Assembly (NCBI GenBank): GCA_019828595.1
Contig: JAHQRK010000012.1
Coordinates: 1,426,001 to 1,490,000, forward strand
Direction: 5' to 3'
Length of the DNA stretch: 64,000 nucleotides
Origin: Aphanomyces cochlioides
Lineage: Eukaryota > Oomycota > Saprolegniomycetes > Saprolegniales > Verrucalvaceae
Under the pieces are notes generated by a model. The model was not told the DNA's origin. It searched no databases and saw only the letters and a program-made list of their open reading frames with translations. The position numbers and the translations under genes are program-made. This document shows positions 12,552-24,376 of this stretch, in pieces (positions within the stretch are counted from its first letter, which is position 1; each line of letters begins with the position of its first letter).

Positions 12552-13016
12552 ACAATAGAGAATTTTCGGAAAGCCTTTGACTTTCATTTTCACCTTCGGT
12601 TTTGACCTCCAATCTGGTCAGGTCCAAATTCCCAAAATTCGACTTTCGAACTGTTTTAACTTTGACCTTCAGCTTCCGGATAAATGTAATAGAATCCCCG
12701 ACCCACCAGAATCATAATGGAGAGCACTGCAAGAGATTACGACGATTATCTTGATGTTGTCGCGATTTCAATGACAGCGCCAAGTCAATCGAGCACTTAC
12801 TGTCAATTTTCTGCGTCATGACGTTGTACTCTCTCGGTGCATGAATGTTGATCAATATTATCCGGTAATTCTCGCTCAAAACCTGTTGAGCTTCAAGGCC
12901 CTGGAGCTCAAAATTATTTTAGCTTCAGACCAGGGTGAATTTTCAGCAGCCAATGAAATTACGCCATTTCGAAAATGAAAGTGAAAGTAAAAAGCTTTCC
13001 GATAATTCTCTATTAT
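12552..13016. repeat. Imperfect inverted repeat pair next to Crypton 1
   Basis: The left arm (12552-12591, starting ACAATAGAGAATTTTCGGAA) pairs with the reverse complement of 12971-13016 with a few mismatches and a small gap. The 380 bp between the arms is non-coding. It ends 15 bp before the Crypton ATG. It could be a MITE or the 5' flank of the element. Confidence 0.5.
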
Positions 13017-13030
13017 CACATTGAACCACC

Positions 13031-15071
13031 ATGGGTATCCAAGATCTTGTGCCTGCCAACACGACCTAGGCCACCGCGATCAAGGCTTTCACGCGATTTG
13101 TGACTGAAGAGAACGTAACAATGGAATACATTCAAAGTCAATTTGCCCTTGATACCACTGGCGTGTTGATGGAACGTGTCCTGGACAAGTTCGGGTCCAA
13201 CTTGGCCTTCTTGGACACCAAGAACGGCAAGCAATTGGCAAGGAACACAGTCATGTCGTACTATCGTCACGTGAAGTTATGGTTGATTGAGCTATATCAA
13301 CCTAGTCCCATCATCGTAGCTAAACTACTCAAGATGGGGACTACACTTGATCGGTACTGCCTGAAGCGAGACAAAGGGTTTTTTGTCAAGAAAGCAGTGG
13401 CATGTACCAAAGATCACTTACAAACCCTCATGGTCCATCAATATTCAACTGCGAAGAACGCTACCGACTACCAGGATGCGGCGTTGTTGTGCTTATTGTG
13501 GTACCTCTTTGGCCGTGCTTCGGACTTGTCTTCCCTGCGAAAGACGAACCTGACCGTTTCGGCAGGAGGTGTCCTCTTTGTGCGCCTGATGAGAATGAAG
13601 ATCTCCGAAGGGCAAGGGCTTTCATTATATTACGATGAAAATTACCTTGCCTGCCCTATTACCTCCATTGCTGCAGCTCTTGTAATGCAAACGACTCCTG
13701 ACGTCGCGCTGCTCGGCCATCTTCCTGACAGCCAAGACCAAATCCAGTTGGACAGCGTTCCATCCATGGCGTTAATGGATTTGTTGAACGGATCCCTTGG
13801 TGCAGACTCTTCATCAGTGCCCAAAGCTGACGTTGAAGTAAAGAAGTCAGTCACACAATTGACAGCTTTACCCGGGGTACACAGCCACATCAATCGGCTT
13901 CTTAACCGTATATGCAAGCCCGCTGGTGTTGAGGCCGAGCTGACGTCACATTCGTTCCGCCGTGGTGGAGCACAACATACAAATAGCTCGGCGGAGCTGT
14001 CTCCCCAATGGATCTTAGACCGGGGTAGTTGGAACATGACTGCTACAAACAAGGCCTTTGCGTACGTTTTCAATACCTCGAACGAAGACCAAAAAGTGGC
14101 GCGTGTTTTGAGTTCATGGCCTGCAAGCGCAAGTGTCATGGGTCCTACGTTGGATGGATTGGAAGCAGCTACCCGCGTTGAAGTTTCGCGTCTCCAAGAA
14201 AGACTGTTCACTGCGTGCGTCGGTATGCAAGAGAAAAAATACAACATCAACGGCGAAGTTGCCACATTTCTTATGGGCTGCCTTCTGCGTTCATACCCTA
14301 TGTTCAAAGCGTTGTGCTCCACGGTGCCGCTGGTCATGAAGATTGAAAATGCAGCCAGACTTGCGCACATTGATGTTGAAGCCTTGATCGCGTGGGGGAC
14401 TCTGCTGCGGAATCGCAAGATGCAACCTACCGATGCAAGTGAGAAGGCCAATTTGAACAAGTATGCTGAGCAGCAGACGGACATGATTGAAGTTCTTACC
14501 GAGCAAAACAAGCGATTGCTGGAGCGCATCAAACTTATCGAAGCGGGGCTCATATCATCTTCAGACGCTACCAAACAAGCGGTGGTCGAAAGAGGAGTGA
14601 AGCGCGATGCGGCTGCTATACACAGCACATCCAATAAAGCTGCTAAGAAGCGCAGAGGTGAAACCATCGTGCCATCCACGATGTGGTTTGAATGGTTCAC
14701 ACTCGAACCGCGCCCGTGGAGCCAAGTCGACCATCACAACCATCAAAGCCGACAACGACGGTCCGACATGAAAATACTTGTCGACTTCATGCGGCTCTTC
14801 ATCAATGGTGGATACCGTCTGGATGAAAACAGCGCTGGCTACCGTGATGAAGTTCTCACTAGGAGGAACCGCAGAGAGCAACATGGTATTATTCTTACAA
14901 GGCAAAGGGATACAAGCTAAGGCAGGTGGAGCCTGCTTGAAGCATCTCCGCGTGCTGCACAGTGCTGGTGTCTTGAACGCCATCATACAGCAGTTTGACT
15001 TGCTGTTCCGCGCGCGACTTATTGAGGATCCATCGCCATCAAGCACTATAAACAAGTTGCAGCTGTACTAA
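13031..15071 (+). pseudogene. Crypton tyrosine recombinase, broken copy
   Basis: The frame starts at ATG 13031 (MGIQDLV) but meets TAG at 13067-13069. It then stays open to 14920, and the true C-terminus continues one frame away to 15071 after a frameshift near 14860. Alignment with the intact copy at 60777-62885 shows the same order: core-binding domain, catalytic Arg in FGRASDL, HxxR in SHSFRRGGAQH, a Trp in DRGSW and the nucleophile Tyr in AYVFNTS. A coiled-coil stretch (AEQQTDMIEVLTEQNKRLLE) and a Crypton-specific C-terminal domain follow. All catalytic residues survive, so the copy decayed recently or is maintained in part. Initiation at a downstream ATG (13121) is possible. Confidence 0.8.
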
Positions 15072-15121
15072 GCATCATTATCAACTTCCTGCGTATTCTC
15101 TAAATATTTCTTGTACGTTGA

Positions 15122-15370
15122 TCCTAGAGAGGAAGTCTGCATTAACGTTTACAATGTGAGAAGATGCTTAGCTTGATAGATTGTCTCTCATCGTGGCGAA
15201 TATAAAGAGCCTAGATAGGAAAATGCATTAACTTTTAACATAAGAGCAAATGTTTACCATTTCATTGCATTTAATCATAGTGTCGGCGACCTAGAAAGTT
15301 AACTGCATTAACTTTGAACATAAGAGAAATTGTTTACCATTTCATTGCAGCTAATCGATTGCACAGTGTC
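15122..15370. repeat. Three degenerate tandem units of about 80-86 bp
   Basis: The word TGCATTAAC recurs at 15138, 15224 and 15304. Each copy is preceded by a TAGA-rich word, and the second and third are followed by the shared text GTTTACCATTTCATTGCA. The array sits just downstream of Crypton 1. Confidence 0.7.
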
Positions 15371-16849
15371 GACGGCATAACATTAGCATTGAAAATTGAA
15401 GACGCAATATTACCATTGAGAAGCATTGTAATGTGTTAATGTACCATGCGGAACCACCGCAGGATTTTCTCCACGTTTTACAGTGTGGGAGGATTTTTGA
15501 TGTCAAATTCTGTACTAATTAGCCCCCCACTAACTAGAAGTCGCTTTTGAACTCGGGCAATGGTGGTTAATCACACTACGCGCAACACAACAACAAAAAG
15601 ACAAAAATAAGGAAATATATTTTTGGATCTTAGCCCCCCAGCGACTCAAGCCGGGGCCTCCCCACGGTTGTCGTTCGCGGGGGCGTCACTGCTCTCGCTG
15701 TCGCTGCCACTGCTGCCACTTGCTGCCACTTGCTGCCACTGCTGCAAATTAACAATGCAGTGGATCCAAATCTTTTTCGTTTCCGTTTCGTCGAGAGATA
15801 TTTTTGTTCTAGATATGCACCAATCAGAGAGAAGGAAAGTTAATTCATCCGCATAATTAACCGTTCCTTTGTTGGTTGATTATGCGGCTCGCAGAGCACA
15901 CATGAATTTAGTTCGAGCGCACAACGTAACTTCGAATTTCTCGTTCTCGGCCCACAGGCCGTAAAAAGCAATTCTAAATAGCCCACAAAAGCCACCCTTG
16001 TTGATGGTTTCGAATATCGAAGCAAAAACTGCCATTTCCCATCCGGAGTACTTCTGTCAAAATATAATTAATTTTATCATACCATCAATATTTCAAGCAA
16101 GTTGTTTTCTTTCTATTGAAGTCAGCTTCATTATAATTCCCTGGACAACTATATTACATGAATTTATTCAATGCTTACTGTTTGTATCGAACTTTATTAT
16201 TATTGAGTGGGATATTTTCGTGTCCGAAGCAGTGTCCGAATGGTTTCAATGCCGAGTCGTGATGGTATGGATATATTATTTTTATGCTGAACCTGATTAT
16301 ACTATTTTGAGCGCTTGAAGAAACGCCAAACAACCAAACCAAAACTCCAAAGTTGCAGTTTTGATCAAAATCGACTAAATTTATGTGATCAATTTGGGTA
16401 TACAGTGTGTGTGAATTCAAGTACTGATTTCCCTCCGGGTCTTACTTTAGAGGCAGGTCGGGAATCGTCAATGTCGATGTCTGGGCCTCGATGATATCCG
16501 GACGTCTTCGTGTTAGTTTTTCAAATTTTTCTGTGATAAATTCTTCGTTTTTTCTGAAAAAGTGCCTGAGGCATTGCCAGGCGTTCACGGGCATTGATGC
16601 ATCATCAATGCCTGGGAAACTGCATCGATGCTTGAGATAATCCGGAAACATCGACAGACCGCAAAGCTGTTAATTATCCGGAAATTTGACAAATTAGCCA
16701 ATCAGAGGACTGGATTTATCGTAAAACATTGACAGACATCGACACCGACATTCCCCGACCAGCCTCTTATAATTTTTATAAATCAATAATATAAATTTTC
16801 ATAGGCTTTTCAAACTTTTGAACTTTGCCACGAGTCTTGTAAATCAAAC
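15371..16849. other. Intergenic stretch with a short GCTGCCACT microrepeat
   Basis: A TGCTGCCACT motif is repeated about four times at 15701-15746. The remainder is AT-rich with short open frames only; the frame 16651-16442 (minus, 69 codons) is not recognisable. Confidence 0.45.
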
Positions 16850-18048
16850 ATGAAACTGCGCATGATTCTAGTGGAGAAGCATGAATTGAGTGCAAAGCAT
16901 ATGAGCGAACCAACTCTATCGTACTCTAGTTTGGCTTCATGGGCCACCAAAACGTTTGGTCTCTCATCAACTCCATCGAAATCTACCATTGGCCACATCA
17001 TCAAGAGCTACAAGTCACCAAGCCTCCGTGCAGACAAGAACAAACGAACAAAGGAGCAACGAGTTGCATTCCCTGACGTTGAGCAAAGGCTCGTTGAGTG
17101 GGTCCTCCGCTGTGAGGAGCTCGGCATATGCATTACCGGCGAGCTCATCCGAAAGCAAGCGACAACAATCAGCTTCGAACTTGGTATCGATGCGGCGAGG
17201 GCCATAAAGTTCTTGAAAGGCTGGCTTCACAAATTCCAACGAAAGCATAGCTTCACGAGCAAAATCCAGCACGGCGAGGCGGGTTCGACACCCCATGAAG
17301 CCGTAGCGGCTGGTCGCAAACAAGCCCTAGACATGACGATCGGTTATTTAGCGGAAAATGTTCTCAACATGGACGAGACCACGTTCTTTTACTGCTTGTC
17401 ACCCCACCGCTCAATCACACGAAACCGCATTCCAGGAATGAAGAAGAACAAGAAACGTATCACCATCGCGCTGACCACAAACGCAACAGGCACGGCCTCG
17501 GTTGACCCCTTGTTTATTGGTACTGCCGCGCGACCTCGGTGTTTCAATGGCCGTACACCTGCCGATCTTGGATTTGAGTACTTCTCTAGCAAGAAAGGCT
17601 GAATGAACTCCGATATTTTCAACACATACCTCAAAGTCCTGGACGAAAGAATGGCGAAAGAGAACCGGAAGGTCTTGATGCTTGTGGATAATGCTCCACC
17701 GCACCAGGTGCATATTCATCATCTTTGACTAACGTTCGCGTGAAAATGTTGCCGCCGACAGCTTACCTCCAGCCAAAAGATGCTGGAATCATTGCCTCCT
17801 TCAAGGCAAAGGTCAAACAAAGGCAACTACAAAATGCGTTGGAACAGATCAATCTGGTCGTCGCTGGTCGACAAGACCGACTTTATGAAGTACCACTTGA
17901 CGTGGCCATGGCTTGGGCGAAGGATGCATGGCGATCGGTATCGCAGTCAACGGTGAAGAACTGGTGGACCCGAACTGGTATTTTGGACGATGGACTTTCA
18001 ATCTTCAGTGGTAGAATGTCAGAATTGCATGTAAACATTTGCGAATAA
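16850..18048 (+). pseudogene. Tigger/pogo-like DDE transposase relic 1
   Basis: The frame 16850-17602 encodes a CENP-B-like helix-turn-helix region (ASWATKTFGLSSTPSKSTIG), a second DNA-binding region (VEWVLRCEELGI, then FLKGWLHKFQRKH) and the first catalytic Asp in NMDETTFFYCLSP. A TGA at 17600 interrupts it. The same frame continues with LMLVDNAPPH (second Asp), and after a frameshift near 17705 with LPPTAYLQPKDAGII (third Asp) to 18048. The order is that of jerky/Tigger proteins. The stop and frameshift disable it. Confidence 0.75.
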
Positions 18049-18964
18049 TTGGCTGGAATAGAATGTTTTCATATTTTATACCTGCGAAAATTAATATTCT
18101 GTTTAATTTGTTCAACATGGGGCGTTCGGTTATCGGAGGGAAATCAGTACAGTTTCTCCCCCGAGATAACGAGCCCACTATAAACTTATAACCTTCAATA
18201 ACTAATATATTGTTTGAATAGTGAACATATAAAAAATAGAAGTGTTTTTCGAAAATTTGAATGATTGAGTTCGCGGCATTCGCAATGCCGTCGCAATCCT
18301 CGAGAATCAGGATCACAGTTGAGCAGAAGCGTGCTCTGATTGAGTACTACGAGTCGAATCCGTCAGCAAGTGGTCGTGAACTGAGCGCCTGGGCATGTCA
18401 ATCGTTTGGTCTTCCGAAGGAACCATCGAAATCAACGATATCTGGATGGCTTAACAGCCAAAACGATCATCAGAACATCAATCCATTGCACAAAGCTGCG
18501 GTTCGACCACACTTTCCGCTCCCCGAAAAGCAACTGATGTCTTGGATAACCAAGCGCGACGATTGGAAAGTTCCTATCGTCAGTAAATAACATAAGCATT
18601 TACTGTGCATTTATAAATTTTCAAAGCACATCAAAAGTTATCCCTGTTATATCACACACAAGGCAGGTTTTCAGCAAATATTAACTTTGGGAGTTAAGTT
18701 CCAACACAATCCAAAAAATCGAGATAAATCGAAATGACTGCGTTGTATAAAATAGAATGCATATGCTGCAAGACAACCGTACGTATAGAACAACACAGTC
18801 TAACATTGAGAATTGAGACACTTCCCGACGAAAGAGAGTACTATCTAGCCACCTGTAGAACTACAGACGACGAAGATAGAATGCGCATGATAAATAAATC
18901 CATTGCGCGACTCGTAGCGCTCTTCTCCTTAAGCATTTCAACTTTGTCTCCAAATCCAACAACC

Positions 18965-20145
18965 ATGCCATCAAACGCCGCTGAGATTGTCGCCCGGCTT
19001 CAGCGCGCCTTGAAGACGACCAAGCGAACCGAGAAGCGTGCATGGACCAATATGGTGATCTTGTTGATCACGTTGAAGAGTATGCAATTGATGGCGACTC
19101 CCCGATTTTTGACGATTTCTACAACTCCGGTGGCGACAATTCCATTACTACCTTGATAAACTTCACGTCGCACGAGTTCAACAACCTATGGCGTGTGGTA
19201 ATGCTACAACTCTTGGCCGTGGACGCAAGCCTTCGATGCTGCAAAAGGACGCCCTGTTTGCAACACTGCTTGTCCTCAAGCATTTTGATAGCTGGGACAG
19301 ACATGGAATTGATCTTTGCGTTCGCTCATCTACTCTTGAGAGACAGTGTACAAGGTGACCGACTTTGCTGGCGATGTTCTTTATCACCACTTTGTCAAAC
19401 CTGTCGACATGACGTCACAAAACCAGAATGGAGTTACGTTTTCAAATTATCCTTACGCATTGTACGCCACGGACGTCAAATTTCAGCCAGCGTACAAGCC
19501 CGCTGGTCGTTTTGAGGAGCAAAAGGAGTTCTTCTCTGGAAAACATAAGCTTTATGGATACAAGATTGAAGTATCTGTCGCTCCACCTGGGATTGCCGTT
19601 CTGTCAACCCAACATTACCCAGGATCAAAAGCTGACGTTAGCATTTTCCACGACAACAGACATTACTTGCAGCTATCCAAATCAGAATCTGAAAAGAGCC
19701 AAGCTGATTACGGTGAGCTCGGTGTCGAGGATCCAGACCATTGGGCTTTGCTTGTTGACATGGGAAGAAGCATTCGTGTAATTCAGCGTACAAGAAAGCC
19801 GAGGGGTGCAACTTTGACTCACGATCAGATTTCCCGCAACAGTCGCGTCTCATCTGATCGCGTGCTTGTTGAAAACTACTTTTGTGGACTTCAATGTATG
19901 TTACGTACAAATGGGCAGAAAATAGGTACGATAGTATTGCTCAAATCTGTATTGCGTTGACAAACTGTCATTGTGGCTTAATGCCGCTTCGAGAGACTGA
20001 TGGACACGAATACAAAACTGTTCTAGCCAAGTATCAAGCTATGGGCGCCGCCCAAGCAACCAAAAAACAAGAAGTTCAGCGGCGCTATCGTATGAGACGT
20101 GAAGCGCGCCTTCGTGCTTCAGAACGGCGCTTTTCGCCTTACTAG
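18965..20145 (+). pseudogene. DDE_4-type transposase relic inside the insertion
   Basis: Frames in sequence give MPSNAAEIVARLQRALK at the start, then TSHEFNNLWRV, a frame change, KDALFATLLVLKHFDSW, a frame change, and a long C-terminal frame (19346-19960). That frame has SNYPYALYATDVKFQ (first Asp region), FSGKHKLYGYKIEVSV and HYPGSKADVSIF. The last frame (about 19880-20145) has KWAENRYDSIAQ and ends with an Arg-rich tail. This order is that of DDE_Tnp_4 proteins common in oomycetes. At least three frameshifts make it inactive. Confidence 0.7.
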
Positions 20146-20319
20146 CCTTACTTTTAGAATTGTAAATGCTTTCATTTTTCAGTTTCATGGTGTCTTCAAA
20201 AATATCTAAAATACTCCTCCGAGATCAGTCAGCGCTGCGCATTTTTATGATTCACCCCATGACACCAAAATACAAACTAACATGCAAATATTTTTCGACT
20301 GATCCCGAAATCACTGCAC

Positions 20320-20395
20320 TTTGTGAGATTCGAACCCAGGAGCCCAGCTTGGGAGGTTCAACATCAAACCGAGCGACCAAATTCGAACCTCACAG
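20320..20395 (-). repeat. tRNA-derived (SINE-like) sequence
   Basis: The minus strand contains a good pol III B-box (GGTTCGAATCTC at 20336-20325), preceded by a D-arm-like segment. No complete cloverleaf with acceptor stem closes, so it is not called as a tRNA gene. It lies in the nested insertion. Confidence 0.35.
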
Positions 20396-21129
20396 AGGCT
20401 CTTTTTTGTGTGCAATCAGGTAATTTTAAAATAATTCATTTTCATTTATGTGTCACTGGCATTTTTCGAAATATAGCGATCATTCATGTATGATTGCATC
20501 ATCCATTTACCAATGCACCATAGATCATTTATGTCAATCATAAATTGATAATGAAGAATTTTCCAACAGGTGAGTTTTTGCTAAAGTGATCTAGTGATCC
20601 TACCATTCGAGCAAAGGCGATGAGTATCCGTGACCGTTTGCTTCGCGCAGACAATGAAAATGACATGTCCTGCCTACGTCAGCAACGTTCTCAAATGGAT
20701 GGTTGCATCGATTTCAAATGCGTCACAATCTGAAGTCACGCTTGTCTTCGGTGAGGCAGCGTCGGTCAGCAAGGACGCTGTTGAGTCGGGACGCCGCGAT
20801 CTGCTCCAAGCAACAAAGGACTATGAACTACGGAACATTTTCAATCTTGACGAAATCGCCTACTTCTACTGTACAAGTCAATCCAGAGCCATATGTACGG
20901 CGAGCATACCAGGGAGGAAGAAAGAGAAGAAGCGCATCACGGTGGCTGTGACAAGCAATGCTGATGGATCCTGCAAATGGCCACTGCTCTTCATTGGCAC
21001 AATAGTCGGATTGAATTTCGGATAATGCTGATCATCTGGATAAATTCCGGATATTCAAGAAAGGACAAAGTTGATTTTTGCAGTCTAATGTCGTAAGATA
21101 TGGTATTATCAATTTCTTGCTGTTGATGG

Positions 21130-22115
21130 CAAAGAGCATCTCATGGCACAATAACTGCAAGAAGCTTCTTCTTCTGGAGAAGCTCTTCAAGGATGGTGAC
21201 ATCTCACCGACACGCCCAAGCAAGTCTACGAGCAGCATATGGAGTTCCAGCACGTCCATTTGAACACTTTTCGGGCGCATTTCAACAAGACGAAAGCACG
21301 CTCATGCATTCTGTGTACGTTATCTGCCTCATCTATTATGATTATCTAACTTGTCTATTGTAGGCAGGAGTTTTAATAATAGAGACGACTCAACCGACGA
21401 ACTGGCTGAACTAAAGCCTCCCAAGAGGCTATGCTATAGTGAGTTGGATGTTGAAATTGTTGCTCCAGACAAGGAGGTGTTTTCTGTAGTGAACTACGCA
21501 TGCAATGTTGCTGCATATCGAGACCCCGACACCATGCAACAGATGGTCATCGCGACTGTTTGCTTACCGTCCGGTGCGAACAAAGTGGATGTGACAATTG
21601 ACCCCTCTGGTGCGTTCGGATTGGTCAAAATTGATTGGTCAATCATCATGCACTCTGTTGAAGGAAATTTCTCCAATCAAATCAAACGCAAGCATATTAC
21701 CCACTACCATCCAAAAATCATGGCACTCAAGGAACAACTCCAAAATTATTCGTCTCTTCTCAATGAGGCACCGACAACAATATTCCGTAAACAATTTCCT
21801 GTATCTGTGAACCCTGCCAATGACCAAGTCGAAAAAGAAGTTATTATGTGTGAGTCTACGGGAACCCTAGTATTGTTCCATGCTTGTAAAGCTGCTGCAA
21901 ATGACTTTGCCATGACGAAGGACGTGACAACTTCAACACTCGTATCTCTAGGGTTGAATAAAAATTTAATACATTGTATTTTCATTTTGCTATGTAATGC
22001 GAGAGTGTTTTTTGGTCAGAACAAGGGACCAATTCGACCAGTTTTGCTCCTCCAACAGATGTACAATACAGCTGCACCAGCTGGGATGAATTACTCGCAC
22101 TTTTTACCTCAATGA
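21130..22115 (+). pseudogene. Unrecognised two-domain protein, copy B
   Basis: The N-terminal segment (LLLLEKLFKDGDIS, then one frame away TPKQVYEQHMEFQHVHLNTF) ends at 21314. A 49-bp GT-AG intron (21315-21363) joins it in phase 1 to an open frame running to 22115. The C-terminal part contains VIATVCLPSGANKVDVTI, VKIDWSI and MCESTGTLVLFHACK. It matches copy A at 10006-10796 in order and motif pattern. The frameshift in the first part suggests decay, but the C-terminal frame is long and open. Function unknown. Confidence 0.5.
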
Positions 22116-23820
22116 AACATCTTGCAACCAAACTCGAGCCCAATTACTCACCTATTGAGAAATGTATGGGTAATATTAGTAATTGTAATGCAAAACCAAA
22201 TTATGTAGGAGTGTATTGTTTGAGCAGGTTGGAAAATATACTAGTATCAGACATGGTGGTTCATTGAAGACCGCTTACGCTTTGGCGCAGTCTCCTGAGG
22301 ACTAACAAATACAAAGCGATTTTATATGTACTATGATATATAACCTGTAAACAGAGGACATTGGTTGACATGAAGTTTAATGCAAATCACATTCAAAGCC
22401 CGCTTCCCTCCTCATGAGTGATATGTCTTGAACGCCAAAACCTTAGTTGATTGAAGGGTTTAGAAGGGTTATGTCAAATTTCCGATATAAACCAATCACA
22501 ATGATGATAGTTCCAGCGTGGTGACAATATCATATTTCGGAAGTATCATCTGTTTAAAGGTGAAATACGATTGGCTTATTCCTAAATACAGCAATTCGAT
22601 TGGATATAAAATAACTGATTTTCGTGCATGTCAATAGTGAAATTGAAACAAAATTTAATATAAATTTTCAGTCACGAGTTTCGAAACTTTCTTGCAAAAT
22701 CATTCAAATTGCGTTTTCTCAGCCCAGAGAACGCTTTGAGCAGAACGGGCACCATTTTTGGACTCGTCCAAAAAGTAAGAAAACGTCAAGATCAAGCGTG
22801 CAAGTAAAAATGAAAGTACACTATATTAGATCAATCATCACTAATATCAAATGTCCATTGGGAAATGGCAACTCTAGCCGCAGAAATTGAACGAACCATG
22901 ACCCGTCGTTCGCTTGCAATGAACGAGGCGTCCGACCGAACACAGTTGAGCTCCGTCTTGAACTCCGTAAACAGAGGAGCATAATAAAAACATCATGTTC
23001 TTGGTCTTGATTTCTTGTGTCGCGTCTCGAGTCACCGACAAAAGGTCGCCAATATCATAGCAGTCGTCGCGCGGAGCCATATAAACAACCGCCATATCTT
23101 CCTTGCGCTGCTCCGTTCACAGAACCTTCCCATACAGCGAGGCTCTTGTGGGGACGGGGTCAAGGGCCATAAAGGCCACGGCATCTTCAACGCACTTAAT
23201 CTTCAAATGTCCAGCCTCAGGAGTCGGCGGATTCTTCTCCATCGCATCAAATATCGACCGCCGCTTCGCCGGTGGAGTCGATGGGGCACTTGAAACGTCG
23301 CCGGCTTCGCTCTTTCATTTTGAAGGCATAACTTGGTATGGAGTTTAAGACGTGAATCAAAGTCAAAGATCTGTCGAGACATGATATTATAGCTTACATG
23401 GAATAATTTACAGTACAATATATTTCCCATACGATCAATTGTAATGTTTCAATTGTTCATTTGCTCCATAATGTCTATGTCGATAATTTAATGTTCTATT
23501 AAAGTAGCTCACTATTGTTTACAATGTTCATCATACACAACTTACATCGTACACAATCCTCATAAAAACAATTGATATCATAGACAATCCGCATCATAGA
23601 CAATCAGCAGCATAGACAATCCACACATATTGAACCTGCATAATATACTATCCGTGTCATCACATCTATCACATTCGTCCTATATATATTTGACATTACA
23701 AACATGATGCAAAAGCATCATTACACATGCAGAATGACAAGCGTGTACCAATACTACGATGTAATATTCGGAGATTCAGAGCACGATGCATAGACTTCTT
23801 GAAATTAGTTCTATTCAACC
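22116..23820. other. Intergenic stretch with short tandem repeat
   Basis: No supported gene. At 23521-23630 a 16-18-bp unit built around CATAGACAATCC or CATACACAA recurs about six times. The open frames around 22900-23430 overlap on both strands and show no domain. Confidence 0.45.
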
Positions 23821-24376
23821 TACTGCTGAGTGCGTTCAAGGTCGTAAACCTTTTTGGCCAATTTACGCCGCTTGTAACTTTCATCTTCAAGTGCTGATTC
23901 TGCCTTGTCAAGGCGCTGTTGGAGGTTGCGCATTGTGATCTTCTCTTCGACAGGCTGTCTTATAGGCTGCTGATTGGACAATAGCTGAGCTTTAACCTTG
24001 TCCTTCCAAACGTTCTGAGCGTACTGGAGCCAGAACTGTCACATCTGTACAACTGTAGTGGGATCACGCTTTTTCATCCAATTAGCCAAGGATGCCAAGT
24101 AGCACCTGACTGATGTTTCATCTCCCTCGCATTCCATTGGCACAAAAAAACCTTGAACTTTTTCTTTCCTCCAAACCGACAGGCGTGGTACTTGTCGTAT
24201 TTGGCGGGTATAGCACTTAGAATTCGCTTCCATCCGTACCAAAAGGACCAGAATTCACGAGTTCCTTCCTCAAAACTACTCATTTGAGGAAGCCGAGAGA
24301 CTAGGTCACTCTCAATATGCGTCTTGAGATAGGGCACTGCTTTTGACATTGTAAAATGAGGAATAACGAGTCCCAT
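23821..24376 (-). pseudogene. Decayed coiled-coil ORF of unknown family
   Basis: The frame starts at 24376 (MGLVIPHFTMSKAVPYLK), shifts near a run of A/T at 24140, meets a TGA near 24040 and continues to 23821. The C-terminus is heptad-like and charged (NLQQRLDKAESALEDESYKR). The joined protein would be about 185 residues. I cannot name it. Confidence 0.4.

Larger units (their letters stand above)
18585..20592. mobile_element. Insertion nested in Tigger relic 2
   Basis: About 2 kb flanked by AGT on both sides, a probable 3-bp target duplication. It interrupts the Tigger frame between Ser and Asp of a continuous protein segment. It carries a DDE_4-type transposase relic. No long terminal inverted repeats are visible. 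Confidence 0.6.
18285..21025 (+). pseudogene. Tigger/pogo-like relic 2, split by a 2-kb insertion
   Basis: The first part (ATG 18285 to 18584) holds the CENP-B-like N-terminus, RELSAWACQSFGLPKEPSKS, ending in VPIVS. The second part (20593-21025) resumes with DPTIRAKAMSIRDRLL, then after frameshifts FSNGWLHRFQMRHN, GEAASVSKDAVESG, and the first catalytic Asp in IFNLDEIAYFYC. Joining 18584 to 20596 restores the frame exactly, with AGT present at both edges. The C-terminal catalytic half is missing. Confidence 0.7.

Noticed and set aside
13642..14700. 352-codon minus-strand ORF inside Crypton 1
   Set aside because: It overlaps the recombinase catalytic region completely and has no homologue in the second Crypton copy.
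23500..23640. CRISPR-like array of short repeats
   Set aside because: The units are tandem, with no unique spacers of fixed length, and the genome is eukaryotic.
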